The notes under the pieces were generated by a model. That model had not been told where the DNA came from and searched no databases. It worked only from the letters and a program-made list of their open reading frames with translations. Source: an uncultured Flavonifractor sp. (lineage in GTDB: Bacteria > Bacillota > Clostridia > Oscillospirales > Oscillospiraceae). Taken from it: a stretch of DNA of 51,644 bases. The position numbers and the translations under genes were made by a program. This document shows, in pieces, positions 23,695 through 32,906 of this stretch. Each line of letters begins with the position of its first letter. The first letter of the stretch is position 1. Location of the stretch: the NCBI GenBank assembly GCA_947384055.1, contig CANDFO010000009.1, positions 1-51,644 on the forward strand, written 5' to 3'.

Positions 23695-24996
23695 CTATGC
23701 CTGGGGCGCCGCTTCCGCCACTGTCTCCTCCGGAGCGGGCAGCTGATTCTTATAGGGATTGGTCAGCTGTTCCCACAGGGTATCCACATTTTCCATACAG
23801 ATAAAATAGACGCTGGTGATCATATTGTCGGGAATGCCCAGCTCCTCAGCCAGAACGGTAATGCGCTCCCAGTCGGCGTTCTCATAGCTGAGCACCAGCT
23901 CGTATAACATTCCGCAGCGGCCAGTCCGGTGGAGCAGAGCCTCCTTGATCTCATCGGACACCGGCACCTCCTCCAGCAGTTCCTCCAGCGGAGCGTCAAT
24001 CAGGTAATTCAGAGTAGAAAACATGCCCATTAAATAGGCTTCTGCCTTAGAAATGGTCATATTTTTCGCGTAACCTACCAGATCGCTGCAAAAATTAGCC
24101 CGCATAAAAGAACGCTTCAGGAATTCCTCTGAACCCGCGTCCAATTCGTTTTCGGCGTTGCTGGCACTGAGCAGATAAATCCACTGCTTCAGCTGCCCCA
24201 ACCCCAGCGTCATCACTGCCTGGCGAATTGTAGTCGCCCGGTGACGCAGGGCAAAATAGGCGGAGTTGACCATTTTCAGCAGTCCATAGGACAAGCTGGC
24301 GTCCGCCCCGATCATCTGCTCAATTTCTTCCACATTGGGCTCATCCCGCGTCACAGCCACCATCAGCCGGAAGAAATTGCTCTGAATATATGAGCTGCTG
24401 TGGGCCTTCGTGGTCAGCTTTTCGGCCACATAGGTTCCTTCCAGGGCATCGGGTTTCAGCATCAGCGCTTTCCGATACAGTGGCTCGTCGTCAATGTTGG
24501 TGATAATACACCGCTTATTCATGCTATGGCCGATCTCGATGATATTGCGGATGGTAATTTCATTGGCTGTTTTTGCATTGATGCGGATGTAATCAATCCC
24601 ATCCAGCAGGGCCAGATAGCGGGGGGCAAACTGGAACTCGTTGACGGCAATCTTATACCCCTCTTTGGCGTACTGCTGGACAAAGTGCATAGACAGAGGA
24701 TGGATAATCACGCTGTCGTCAATCTGGATAACCAATTCCTGCTTGTCGAAGAGGCGGGGGGTCTTTTTCATCAGCAGCATTGTGGTGAAGGTCATGAAAT
24801 TCAGCGTTCCCTTCAGCACCTTCGTGGAGTTCTGCGTCAAAAAGTTATAAATTGTATCCGCGGCCGCAAAATCTGCGCTGGAAGTCCCATTATCGCTGGA
24901 AAATGCCTGGTTCTCACCGTGATACAGAATTTCATAACCAATAATGGCTCCGTCAGCATCCTTGATCGGCTGCCGGACAATATATTTACTGCTCAT
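23695..24996 (-). CDS. EAL-like plus HDOD signalling protein (YuxH type)
   Basis: 433 aa. The N-terminal ~200 residues have the layout of an EAL domain (RQPIKDADGAIIGYEILYHG at the start), but the catalytic EAL/EVL glutamate signature and metal ligands are not visible, so phosphodiesterase activity is doubtful and it may only sense c-di-GMP. Residues ~200-400 form an HDOD domain (YIQSNFFRLMVAVTRDEPNVEEIEQMIGADASLSYGLLKMVNSAYF). Such proteins are regulatory and often tied to motility. It is the last gene of the flagellar run, 26 bases after cheV, with AGGAGG 11 bases before the ATG. The element at 23392-23660 follows. Confidence 0.83.
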   Translation of the reverse strand: MSSKYIVRQPIKDADGAIIGYEILYHGENQAFSSDNGTSSADFAAADTIYNFLTQNSTKVLKGTLNFMTFTTMLLMKKTPRLFDKQELVIQIDDSVIIHPLSMHFVQQYAKEGYKIAVNEFQFAPRYLALLDGIDYIRINAKTANEITIRNIIEIGHSMNKRCIITNIDDEPLYRKALMLKPDALEGTYVAEKLTTKAHSSSYIQSNFFRLMVAVTRDEPNVEEIEQMIGADASLSYGLLKMVNSAYFALRHRATTIRQAVMTLGLGQLKQWIYLLSASNAENELDAGSEEFLKRSFMRANFCSDLVGYAKNMTISKAEAYLMGMFSTLNYLIDAPLEELLEEVPVSDEIKEALLHRTGRCGMLYELVLSYENADWERITVLAEELGIPDNMITSVYFICMENVDTLWEQLTNPYKNQLPAPEETVAEAAPQA

Positions 24997-25022
24997 CGCG
25001 TACGCCGCCTCCTATCCCGCGC

Positions 25023-25946
25023 TCAGACCTTATTTATAGCCAGCAGATGGTCGATCACCTCCACCAAACGGCCGATCTCCGGCTTGCTCATCTGCTCGTT
25101 CGCGCCCAGCTCTTTTCCTTTGCGGCGCATTTCCTCGGTGATCAGCGAGGAGAAAATCACAACGGGAATCTTCTGGAACTGTTTGTCGTCCTTGACCAGC
25201 TTGGTCAGCCGGTGGCCGTCCATCTGGGGCATCTCAATATCTGTAATAATCAGACGCACCTTGTCGCTCAGTTTTTTCTCGTTGCGGAGGCTCTCCAGAT
25301 GGTCCCACAGGCTCTGCCCGTCGCTGAACATGGTCACATTCACATACCCGGATTTGTGCAGGGCCTCCTGAATCATCTTGCTCAGCAGGATGGAGTCCTC
25401 CGCCACCAGAATCGGGGCGTCCTGCCGCTCCCGGCGGCCCAGCCGGTCAATTTCGGACATTTGGATGGTAGTTTCCGGCGCGATCTCCGCCACAATTTTC
25501 TCAAAGTCCAGAATTGTCACCAGGTCCTCGCCGCACTGGGCGATACCGGTAGCCACACCCTCTTCTCCCCTGGCCACAGTTTTGTCCGGCTTCTGAATAT
25601 CGTGCCAGGAGATCCGGCTGATGCCCACCACCGTGTGAACCCGGAACGCGATGTTCATCTTGTTGAAATTGGTGATGATAAACAGGTCCTTGGGCCCTTT
25701 TTCGCAGGGAACGCCCAGCAGATACTGGGGAAGATCCACCACTGTGATCACCAGATCCCGGGGCTTGAAGATACCCTCCACCGCGGGGTGCGCATGGGGC
25801 ATGGACTTCACCGGGGCATTCATGAGAATCTCTCTCACCTTGGCCACGTTGATCCCGTAGAGATTGTCGTTGACGGTAAACTCCATTACTTCAATCTCGT
25901 TGGTGCCTGATTCCAGCAGGATACCTCTTTTATCCTCTTCCAGCAT
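25023..25946 (-). CDS. cheV: Chemotaxis protein CheV (CheW-like plus receiver domain)
   Basis: 307 aa with a CheW-like domain (about 15-165, FTVNDNLYGINVAKVREIL) that couples receptors to CheA, then a receiver domain (about 178-305) with the acidic pocket VAEDS, phospho-acceptor aspartate in LIITDIEMPQMDG and the lysine in MSKPE. CheV acts in adaptation in Firmicutes. It lies 30 bases after cheD. A cheA and a free-standing cheW are not in the window. Confidence 0.93.
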   Translation of the reverse strand: MLEEDKRGILLESGTNEIEVMEFTVNDNLYGINVAKVREILMNAPVKSMPHAHPAVEGIFKPRDLVITVVDLPQYLLGVPCEKGPKDLFIITNFNKMNIAFRVHTVVGISRISWHDIQKPDKTVARGEEGVATGIAQCGEDLVTILDFEKIVAEIAPETTIQMSEIDRLGRRERQDAPILVAEDSILLSKMIQEALHKSGYVNVTMFSDGQSLWDHLESLRNEKKLSDKVRLIITDIEMPQMDGHRLTKLVKDDKQFQKIPVVIFSSLITEEMRRKGKELGANEQMSKPEIGRLVEVIDHLLAINKV

Positions 25947-25976
25947 TTCTGAACACTCCCTTCAATGGTTGCCGCT

Positions 25977-26462
25977 TTAAATAATCAGTTCCTGTCTTCC
26001 GTAGCTGCGCACACAGCCCAGGCCGCTGGCCACATCAAAGAGCAGTGTGCGGGCCACGCCGCCGCCTACGTCCTCTTTCAGCAGGCGGATTCCCTCTTTT
26101 CTCAGGTTCATATGAACGCTTTCTATGTTCCGCTGGCCGATGCTGCCCAGAGAACCGCCGTTATCCTCAAACATCTTTGCGCCGCCGGCGATCTTCGCGG
26201 TGATCCGCGCGCGGTTCGCCCCCTGCGCCTCCATCTGCCTGAGTGTCTCCCGAATTCCGGTATCGGCATATTTCAGCGGATTTTTCCGGCCTGTCTCCAT
26301 GTTCAGCGGGAGCATGATATGTACCAGTGCGCCTAATTTTAAGACGGGGTCGTGCAGACAAATCCCGATACAGGAGCCCAGCGCGTATGTGACCAGCATT
26401 CCCTCTCCCTTAGCCAGCTTCATATCTGCGATCCCGACCGTCAATTTGTTGCCATTACCCAT
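25977..26462 (-). CDS. cheD: Chemoreceptor glutamine deamidase CheD
   Basis: 161 aa. The catalytic Cys-His-Thr set is present: T25 and C31 in LVTYALGSCIGI and H48 in GALVHIMLP. CheD deamidates receptor glutamines and, when bound to CheC, boosts CheY-P removal. It overlaps cheC by eight bases, matching the functional pairing. AGGAMF-like IAGGAKMFE (about 91-99) is typical of the family. Confidence 0.94.
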   Translation of the reverse strand: MGNGNKLTVGIADMKLAKGEGMLVTYALGSCIGICLHDPVLKLGALVHIMLPLNMETGRKNPLKYADTGIRETLRQMEAQGANRARITAKIAGGAKMFEDNGGSLGSIGQRNIESVHMNLRKEGIRLLKEDVGGGVARTLLFDVASGLGCVRSYGRQELII

Positions 26463-27081
26463 TACTAACGCCCAGCTTCCTTAATAAAACATTCAAAGAA
26501 CGGAGGTCCGGCGAGAGAAGCAGTCGGCAGGGGACCTGCTTGTGGTCGCAGACAAAATTCCCGCCGATTGTCATAATATAGTCGGACTGTCCGCCGTATT
26601 CTGCCATGGGAACCGCCAAAATTGCGCCCTGCATGTCCACCGTAAAGGCGGGCACCGTCAGGCTGACATCCACGTTGGCCAGACCGCTCAGCGCGTTGAT
26701 AAAGGTGGAGATCATAATATTTCCCACCTCAATAAGGGCAGAGCTCCCCAGCTCTGTCAATTCGCTGTAGTCCGCCACACCGTGCCCCACGGTGCTGGAC
26801 AGCACCAGATTTACAAATTCCAGCGGCTGCACCGACAGCATAATGCCGCTGAGCTGACCGCTGAGCTTCACCAGCACCCCGGCGGTGATCTCCTCCGGGC
26901 CGCCGATCCACTCAATGGCTTCATTGTAACCCATGATGCGTACTTCCGGCATGGTGATGTTCACCGTCTGTCCCAGCATCTGAGACAGCGCCGTGGCCGC
27001 GTTGCCGGTGCCGATACTCCCGATTTCCCGCAGTGTATCCAGCTCCAGACTGTTAAGCTCATCGTAATTTTTAATTTCCAT
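26455..27081 (-). CDS. cheC: CheY-P phosphatase CheC
   Basis: 208 aa with two CheC phosphatase helices. The second is intact (IEVGNIM, E-x-x-N). In the first (LREIGSIGTGNAATAL) the usual asparagine three residues after the glutamate is serine (S22), so that site may be weak. CheC removes phosphate from CheY and partners CheD, whose gene overlaps it. It lies 14 bases after the flgG-like gene. Confident assignment. Confidence 0.92.
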   Translation of the reverse strand: MEIKNYDELNSLELDTLREIGSIGTGNAATALSQMLGQTVNITMPEVRIMGYNEAIEWIGGPEEITAGVLVKLSGQLSGIMLSVQPLEFVNLVLSSTVGHGVADYSELTELGSSALIEVGNIMISTFINALSGLANVDVSLTVPAFTVDMQGAILAVPMAEYGGQSDYIMTIGGNFVCDHKQVPCRLLLSPDLRSLNVLLRKLGVSNG

Positions 27082-27095
27082 TCACCCGCCCCCCT

Positions 27096-27836
27096 TTAGC
27101 GCAAACCATTGATAGTGGTTTCAATCTCGTCAGAGGTCTGCACCACCTTCAAGGCCAGCCCGTAGGCCCGCTGCGCTTCAATTACCTTGCTCAGCTCATC
27201 GGCCAGGTCCGCATTGGAGAGCTCCAGCGCCCCCTGAACCAGCTTGCCCGAGCCCAGCCAGAGATTTCCGTTTTTCCCGATGGGCATATAGCGGTTCTCG
27301 CTGAGTCTCGTCATGCCATTGTAATTTCCGTAGTCAAAAATACCCACCGGAAGCATCTCGTCCTCGTCGGTAATCTCAATCAGACCGCCCTCCTCGCTGA
27401 GGACAAAGCGTCCGCTGCCGTCGGCAAGACACCAGACCTCCTCCAGAATAGGCTCGCCTTCCTCGTCCACCTGTCCGCTGTCCCGCTGATAGGAGGCCTT
27501 GGTAAAGGAGCCGTCCCGGGTAAACGTGACCTCATTGGTGGCCAGGTCCACCAGGGCGAAAAACCCCTCGCCCACAATCATGTAGTCCAGCTTCCGGCCT
27601 GTGTCCGCCACCCCGCCGCCGTGGAAGTCAGTGGAAGTCATGAGCATTCGCGTTCCCACGCCTCCCGTCAGAGGCTCCTCAATCCCGCGCACGTTTCCGT
27701 ACATCAGGGCGCTGAACCGGGCCCGCTCCGCCTTATAGCCATATGTGTTTACGTTGGCAATGTTGTTGCTCTGCACATGCAGATGCTGGAGCTGCTGATG
27801 TGCGCCCACAGCACCGGTATAAAAGGACTGATTCAT
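27096..27836 (-). CDS. flgG: FlgG-like rod/hook-basal-body protein (FlhP type)
   Basis: 246 aa with the N-terminal flagellar rod motif (QHLHVQSNNIANVNTYGYKAERARF) and the C-terminal FlgG-type helix (SNADLADELSKVIEAQRAYGLALKVVQTSDEIETTINGLR). It should form part of the distal rod outside the membrane. It lies 20 bases after another rod-type gene and directly behind sigD, the arrangement seen for flhO-flhP in Firmicutes. Which of the two is FlgF and which FlgG is a judgement from similarity and order. Confidence 0.85.
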   Translation of the reverse strand: MNQSFYTGAVGAHQQLQHLHVQSNNIANVNTYGYKAERARFSALMYGNVRGIEEPLTGGVGTRMLMTSTDFHGGGVADTGRKLDYMIVGEGFFALVDLATNEVTFTRDGSFTKASYQRDSGQVDEEGEPILEEVWCLADGSGRFVLSEEGGLIEITDEDEMLPVGIFDYGNYNGMTRLSENRYMPIGKNGNLWLGSGKLVQGALELSNADLADELSKVIEAQRAYGLALKVVQTSDEIETTINGLR

Positions 27837-27856
27837 AGCTGTCTCACCGCTCCTTC

Positions 27857-28609
27857 TTACAGCCGGCCCACATCGTCGGTGGTTTTGGTCATCATCGTGT
27901 CGTACATTTTGGACACCTGAGCGGCGCTCTGGAGAGAGCGCTGGCAGGTGAGCATTTCGGTCATCTGCTGGATCAGGTCCACGTTGGCCCGCTCCAGGTA
28001 CTGCCAGTGGACCAGGGGATTTTCATCCAGCTGAGCCTGCCCGCCGGTATAGAAGCCCTCGCCGTTACGGGTCAGCTGTGCGGTGTCCTCAAAGGCATAT
28101 ACTCCCAGTTGGGCCATCAGATTGCCGGCGCTGCTGAAAATCCGTCCCCGGTTGTCCGCCTCGATTTTGTCGGTAAGCAGCTGAATGGGCTGACCCTCCA
28201 CATCCAGCACCCGGCCCTGCCCGGGATAGCACAGATAGCCCTCGTTATCCAGGGTAAAGCTGCCGGAGCGGGTGTAGTAGGTCTGCCCGTCATCCCCCTG
28301 AATGGCGAAAAATCCCGGCCCTTCAATGGCAAAGTCCAAAAGAATGCCGGTGGGCTCAGGCACTCCCTGGCTGTAGTCGGTATAGATCTGACTGGTGGCA
28401 CGGATATAGGCATAAGGGCCGCCGATCTCCTGATAGCTCTTGTCCTTGGTGCCCGCCCAGCTGAGCATCACTTCATCAAAGGTACTGGCGGTATAGCGCT
28501 CCTGCTTAAATCCTGCGGTGGAGACGTTGACCAGGTTGTTGCCTACCACGTTGAGATTGCGCTGCTGGGTGAGCATACCGGAGGTCAAATTATAAAATCC
28601 TCTGAACAT
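27857..28609 (-). CDS. flgF: FlgF/FlgG-like rod protein (FlhO type)
   Basis: 250 aa. N-terminal rod motif GFYNLTSGMLTQQRNLNVVGNNLVNVSTAGFKQE and a C-terminal helix LIQQMTEMLTCQRSLQSAAQVSKMYDTMMTK match flagellar basal-body rod proteins. Exported, part of the rod. It starts three bases after sigD, so it is translated from the same message. Named flgF from position; flhO would be the Bacillus name. Confidence 0.82.
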   Translation of the reverse strand: MFRGFYNLTSGMLTQQRNLNVVGNNLVNVSTAGFKQERYTASTFDEVMLSWAGTKDKSYQEIGGPYAYIRATSQIYTDYSQGVPEPTGILLDFAIEGPGFFAIQGDDGQTYYTRSGSFTLDNEGYLCYPGQGRVLDVEGQPIQLLTDKIEADNRGRIFSSAGNLMAQLGVYAFEDTAQLTRNGEGFYTGGQAQLDENPLVHWQYLERANVDLIQQMTEMLTCQRSLQSAAQVSKMYDTMMTKTTDDVGRL

Positions 28610-28612
28610 CGC

Positions 28613-29470
28613 TTATCCCTTCTTCCGCTTTTTAGAGTGCTTCGGCGCCGGCGTGCCGTTCATATAGCTGTTCATGTAGTCCCGGAGCTTCTGAATCGCC
28701 CGGGCATGAATTTGAGAGATACGGGGCTCGCTGACCTCCATGACCTGGGCAATTTCCTTCATATGCAGGTTCTTTTCATAATACAGGGAGAGCACAATCT
28801 GCTCGTTTTCCTGAAGCGTGCGTATTCCCTCCGCCAGCATCTGCTGGAGCTCCCTGTCCTGAAGGACATTCTCCGGCTGGCCGTGGGCGTCCTCCGAAGT
28901 CACTTCAAACCGGTAGCCTTCCGGGTCCCGGGAGTCCATCAGGGCATCCAGCGAGAGGGTGTTGTCCAGAGCGACGCGCGCGGCGTCCTTCTGATACTTT
29001 TCCAGGCTGACGCCCAACCGACGGGCCACCTCCCCGTCGCTGGGAAAGCGTCCCAGCTCGTTGGAGAGGTCGGATACCGCCTGGTCAATCTCCTTGGCTC
29101 GCTGCCGCACGTTGCGGGGAAGCCAATCCTGCTTTCGGGCCAGGTCAATGACCATCCCACGGATGCGCTTGGATACATAGGTCTCAAACTTGATGCCCTT
29201 GTCCGGGTCGAACTTGTCGATGCAGCTGAGCAGGGTCAGGATACCCTCATTGACAATGTCCCCCACCTGGGCAAAGCTGCTGTACACCCCCCGTATCTGG
29301 AGGGCGGCGTTCTTGATCAGCCCCTCATACCGCAGAACCAGAGGCCATTTCAGCTCCTCATCACCGGTGCTCTTATAGAGCTCCAGCAGCGCCTGAGTCT
29401 CCATTGCATCAATCTGCTCCGGCGTGTACCCGCCCACTCCGCATTCCCGGGCGGCAGTCTCGCGGCTCAT
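28613..29470 (-). CDS. sigD: Flagellar sigma factor SigD/FliA (sigma-28)
   Basis: 285 aa with sigma region 2 (KFETYVSKRIRGMVIDLARKQDWLPR), region 3 and the region 4 helix-turn-helix (LHMKEIAQVMEVSEPRISQIHARAIQKLRDYMN), as in FliA/SigD. It directs RNA polymerase to late flagellar genes such as flagellin, which are not in this window. Its ATG overlaps the flhA stop by four bases. Sitting late in the long run, its expression depends on read-through of the whole operon, as in Bacillus. A Lys-rich tail follows region 4. No anti-sigma FlgM gene is present here. Confidence 0.95.
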   Translation of the reverse strand: MSRETAARECGVGGYTPEQIDAMETQALLELYKSTGDEELKWPLVLRYEGLIKNAALQIRGVYSSFAQVGDIVNEGILTLLSCIDKFDPDKGIKFETYVSKRIRGMVIDLARKQDWLPRNVRQRAKEIDQAVSDLSNELGRFPSDGEVARRLGVSLEKYQKDAARVALDNTLSLDALMDSRDPEGYRFEVTSEDAHGQPENVLQDRELQQMLAEGIRTLQENEQIVLSLYYEKNLHMKEIAQVMEVSEPRISQIHARAIQKLRDYMNSYMNGTPAPKHSKKRKKG

Positions 29471-31572
29471 ATGCCCACCGCCTTCCGCTGGGCGGGCATA
29501 TCCGCCGTAATATTCCCCAGAGCCTGGATCTGGACATTGCTGGTAATCTCATTAAAGGAGAGTACGTACACATTGGGATAAAACTGAGTAATCATCTTGC
29601 TGAAATAGCCGCGGATTACCTGGCTTACCAGGATAACCGGCGTCTGAGCCAGATCGCTGAACTTTTTCAGGTGCTCGGCCAGCTGAGCGATGATACTCTG
29701 CATCAGCTCGGGGCCCATGGCCAGATAGACGCCCTGCTCGTTGCGGGTCAGCGAAGAGATGATCTTTTTCTCCATCTCCGCGTCCAGCGTGACTACCCGC
29801 AGCTGTCCGTCCTCGCAGAAACGGCGGGTGATGGTGCGGCTCAGGGCGCCGCGGATCTGTTCGATGGTCATATCGATATCTCTGCCCTGGGTAAGGGAAT
29901 CCACCGCAGTCTCCAGAATAACGCTCAGGTCCTTGATCGGCACACCCTCCTGGAGCAGGCTGCGCAGGATTTTCTCCAGCGCCGCATAAGAAATGATGTT
30001 GGGCACGGCCTCCTCCACCACCTCCGGGGAGGTGCGCTTGAGGTTCTCCACCAGCTGGATGGTTTCCGCCCGGTCCAGCAGCTCGTAAGCGTGCTTTTTC
30101 ACCACCTCGGACAGGTGGGTCAGCATGACCGACAGCGGGTCGATGACGTTGTAGCCATAGATTTCCGCCATCTCCTTGTGCTCCGGCAGAATCCAGCGGG
30201 AGGGAATGCCGTAGGCGGGCTCGATGGTCTCAATGCCCTCAATTTCACCCAGGGGATTAGGCGGCTCCAGCGCCAGATAATAATCCACCAGAATCTCTCC
30301 CCGGGCCACTTCCTCACCCCGGATGCGCACCACATACTGATTGGTACCCAGAGCTGAGGAGTCGTGCATATGGATGGAGGGGAATACAAAGCCCATGTCC
30401 TGGGCATACTGCCGGCGGAAAATCACCACCCGGCTGATCAGCTTGCCTCCGTGGGTCTCATCCACCATAGGGATCAGGCTGTAGCCGAACTCCATCTCAA
30501 TGGGTTCCACCGCTAGCAGGGAATAGACGTTGTTGATGTCCTTGTAGTAATCGGTCTCGCTGGGAGCCGCCGCCTCCACCGGACCCGCGGCAACGGCCTC
30601 GCTCTCCTCCTCCAACGCCGCGCGCTTCTGCTCCCGCTCCATCCGGTTGTTCAGGAGAAAGCCGCCCAGCAGAAGCACCCCGCCGCCGGCCGCCAGCGGC
30701 ACAGTGGGTGTACGGGGTATGGCCGCTAGGAACAGCAGGATGACGCCCGTAGTCATAATCGCCCGGGGCTGGGCCTTAAACTGGCTGATTACATCCTTGT
30801 TCAGGCTGCCCTCGGATACAGAGCGGGTTACAATCATGCCTGTGGCTGTGGAGATCATCAGGGAGGGGATCTGCGACACCAGACCGTCGCCGATGGTGAC
30901 AATAACGGAGTTTTGCAGCACCTCCATAAATTCGCCGCCGTCAAACACCATGCGCAGAATCAGGCAGCCAATTACATTGACCATCGTAATCACAATAGAT
31001 ATGGTGGCATCGCCCTTGACAATCTTGGTGGCGCCGTCCATGGCGCCGTAGAAGTCGGCCTCTTTCTGAATCTTTTCCCGGCGCATTCGGGCCTGCTGCT
31101 CGTCAATCAGTCCGGAGGACAGATCCGCGTCAATGGCCATCTGCTTGCCCGGCATAGCATCCAGGGTGAAGCGGGCGGCCACCTCGGACACACGCTCAGC
31201 GCCCTTGGTGATGACAATCATCTGTACCAGCACGATGATAAAGAAGATGACCACACCGATTACAATATTACCACCGGTAATCAGCTGGCCAAAATTTTCG
31301 ATTACCTTGCCGGAGTATCCTTTTTCAAGGATCTGCCGAGTAGTGGACACGTTCAGACCCAGCCGGAACAACGTGGTAATCAGCAGGAGCGAGGGGTAAA
31401 TGGAGAACTCCAGCGCATCGGAAATATTCATCGTGATCATCAGGATCATAATGGAAAGTCCGATATTGAGCACCAGCAGAAAATCCAAAATCCACAGGGG
31501 CAGGGGGATCACCAGGAACAGGACGATGACCACCACGAACAGCGCTATGATATTGTTTAAAACCCGTCGCAT
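29467..31572 (-). CDS. flhA: Flagellar type III export gate protein FlhA
   Basis: 701 aa: about eight membrane helices (1-310) with the FHIPEP-family segment DAMPGKQMAIDADLSSGLI, a charged linker (about 320-350) and a four-domain cytoplasmic part that forms the nonameric chaperone-docking ring. It is an inner-membrane component of the export gate and works with FlhB, FliP, FliQ and FliR encoded just upstream. AGGAGG lies 12 bases before the ATG. The 223-base gap to flhB holds a small hairpin (31710-31730) and no supported gene. Confidence 0.96.
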   Translation of the reverse strand: MRRVLNNIIALFVVVIVLFLVIPLPLWILDFLLVLNIGLSIMILMITMNISDALEFSIYPSLLLITTLFRLGLNVSTTRQILEKGYSGKVIENFGQLITGGNIVIGVVIFFIIVLVQMIVITKGAERVSEVAARFTLDAMPGKQMAIDADLSSGLIDEQQARMRREKIQKEADFYGAMDGATKIVKGDATISIVITMVNVIGCLILRMVFDGGEFMEVLQNSVIVTIGDGLVSQIPSLMISTATGMIVTRSVSEGSLNKDVISQFKAQPRAIMTTGVILLFLAAIPRTPTVPLAAGGGVLLLGGFLLNNRMEREQKRAALEEESEAVAAGPVEAAAPSETDYYKDINNVYSLLAVEPIEMEFGYSLIPMVDETHGGKLISRVVIFRRQYAQDMGFVFPSIHMHDSSALGTNQYVVRIRGEEVARGEILVDYYLALEPPNPLGEIEGIETIEPAYGIPSRWILPEHKEMAEIYGYNVIDPLSVMLTHLSEVVKKHAYELLDRAETIQLVENLKRTSPEVVEEAVPNIISYAALEKILRSLLQEGVPIKDLSVILETAVDSLTQGRDIDMTIEQIRGALSRTITRRFCEDGQLRVVTLDAEMEKKIISSLTRNEQGVYLAMGPELMQSIIAQLAEHLKKFSDLAQTPVILVSQVIRGYFSKMITQFYPNVYVLSFNEITSNVQIQALGNITADMPAQRKAVGI

Positions 31573-31709
31573 GGGTCGCCGTCACCTCCTGGCGCTGACT
31601 TGTACCGGCCGATGCCCCGGCACCAGGCGCAGCTGTTCTGCTGTCAAAAAGGCCGAAACCACCGGGCGGACCGCCGCTCCGAGGATTCTTTGCCTCTGGA
31701 CTCCAAGCC

Positions 31710-31730
31710 GGGACCGCCAGGCGCGGTCCC
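31710..31730 (-). repeat. Hairpin in the flhB-flhA gap
   Basis: GGGACCGC and GCGGTCCC enclose a CAGGC loop. No U-run on either side, so it is more likely an mRNA-processing or stabilising stem than a terminator. Confidence 0.45.
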
Positions 31731-31795
31731 CGCGGAAATATGTGAGAGGAGTGCGCCGGCACAATCTCCCAGCGGGTGACGGAGCCGGCCTTTCC

Positions 31796-32866
31796 TTATT
31801 TTTCAATCCTTTTGTCGGCATTGAGCTTAAAGATATAAACCAGCACCTCCGCCACAGCATTGTACAGTGTGGGCGGAATTTCCTGGTTCAGCTCCGCCTC
31901 GGCGTAGAGCGCCCGGGCCAAAGGAACGTTTTCCATTACCGCGATATGGTTGGCCTCGGCGATCTCAACAATCTTCTGCGCCACGGAATCCTGGCCCTTG
32001 GCCAGGACGATGGGGGCGTTGTCCTGCTCCGGCTTATAGCGCAGAGCCACGGCAAAATGGGTCGGGTTGCGGATTACAACGTCTGCGCCGGGCACTTGCT
32101 GCATCATGCGCTGCATGGCCCTCTGGCGCTGGATCTGTTTGATTTTCCCCTTGATCTGGGGGTCGCCTTCCATCTGCTTGAACTCTTCCTTGACCTCCTG
32201 CTTGGTCATCTTCATCTGCCGTTCATAGTCCCACTTCTGGTACATAAAGTCCAGAGCGGCCAAGGCAATAAAGGCGATGATGATGCGTACCACCATACCC
32301 GACGCGTACTCCAGCAGATGGGCAACGGAGATACGCAGGTCCGTATACAGATATTTGGAGCTCTCCAGGAACATATCCCGAATGCTCTGATACACAATGA
32401 CCATCAGCAGGGAGATTTTCAAAAGCCCCTTCAGAGCCTCGATCAGGCTCTTCAAGGAAAACAGCCGCTTCAAGCCCTTCAAGGGATTGAGCTTGCTGAG
32501 CTTTGGCTTCAGCGGCTCCGTAGCGATCAAGAATTTGGTCTGAGCAAAGGTGGCGGCCACCGCGCAGAACAGAGCTACCGCCAGCACAGGGCCCACCGTA
32601 GTTACTACCAACAAAATTCCCTGAAAAGCAAGCTCGCTGACGTAGGTCAGGACCTCAGCGGAAGGTTCCCGCGTCAACTCCAGACAGTGCTCCATAAAAC
32701 TCCCCAGCTTTTGGGGATATACATGGGCGGTAGCCCGCAGAACCGCAAAGGAACCCAGCAGCGTAGCCACAGCGACCGCATCCCGGCTCATAAAGACGTT
32801 GCCTTTTTTTCGCTCGTCATTTCGCTTTTTTGGGGTCGCTTTTTCGGTTTTCTCGCCTTCTGCCAC
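31796..32866 (-). CDS. flhB: Flagellar export switch protein FlhB
   Basis: 356 aa with four membrane helices and the cytoplasmic autocleavage site NPTH (VIRNPTHFAVALRY), which sets the switch from hook to filament substrates. The start is GTG at 32866 with GAGGGGGG eight bases upstream; the N-terminus (AEGEKTEKATPKKRND) is typical of the family. It lies 40 bases after fliR, separated by a G/C hairpin at 32875-32901. Confidence 0.95.
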   Translation of the reverse strand: MAEGEKTEKATPKKRNDERKKGNVFMSRDAVAVATLLGSFAVLRATAHVYPQKLGSFMEHCLELTREPSAEVLTYVSELAFQGILLVVTTVGPVLAVALFCAVAATFAQTKFLIATEPLKPKLSKLNPLKGLKRLFSLKSLIEALKGLLKISLLMVIVYQSIRDMFLESSKYLYTDLRISVAHLLEYASGMVVRIIIAFIALAALDFMYQKWDYERQMKMTKQEVKEEFKQMEGDPQIKGKIKQIQRQRAMQRMMQQVPGADVVIRNPTHFAVALRYKPEQDNAPIVLAKGQDSVAQKIVEIAEANHIAVMENVPLARALYAEAELNQEIPPTLYNAVAEVLVYIFKLNADKRIEK

Positions 32867-32874
32867 CGGTCCAT

Positions 32875-32901
32875 CCCCCCTCGGGTCCGCGCCCCGGGGG
32901 G
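32875..32901 (-). repeat. G/C hairpin between fliR and flhB
   Basis: CCCCCC pairs with GGGGGG around a 15-base loop in a 40-base gap. One of several GC-rich stems between cistrons in this run; on the minus strand it immediately precedes the flhB ribosome-binding site. Confidence 0.4.
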
Positions 32902-32906
32902 TGCGT

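Noticed and set aside
31582..31860. 92-codon minus-strand frame in the flhB-flhA gap
   Set aside because: It overlaps the end of flhB, lacks a ribosome-binding site and is Arg/Pro-rich like other out-of-frame readings.
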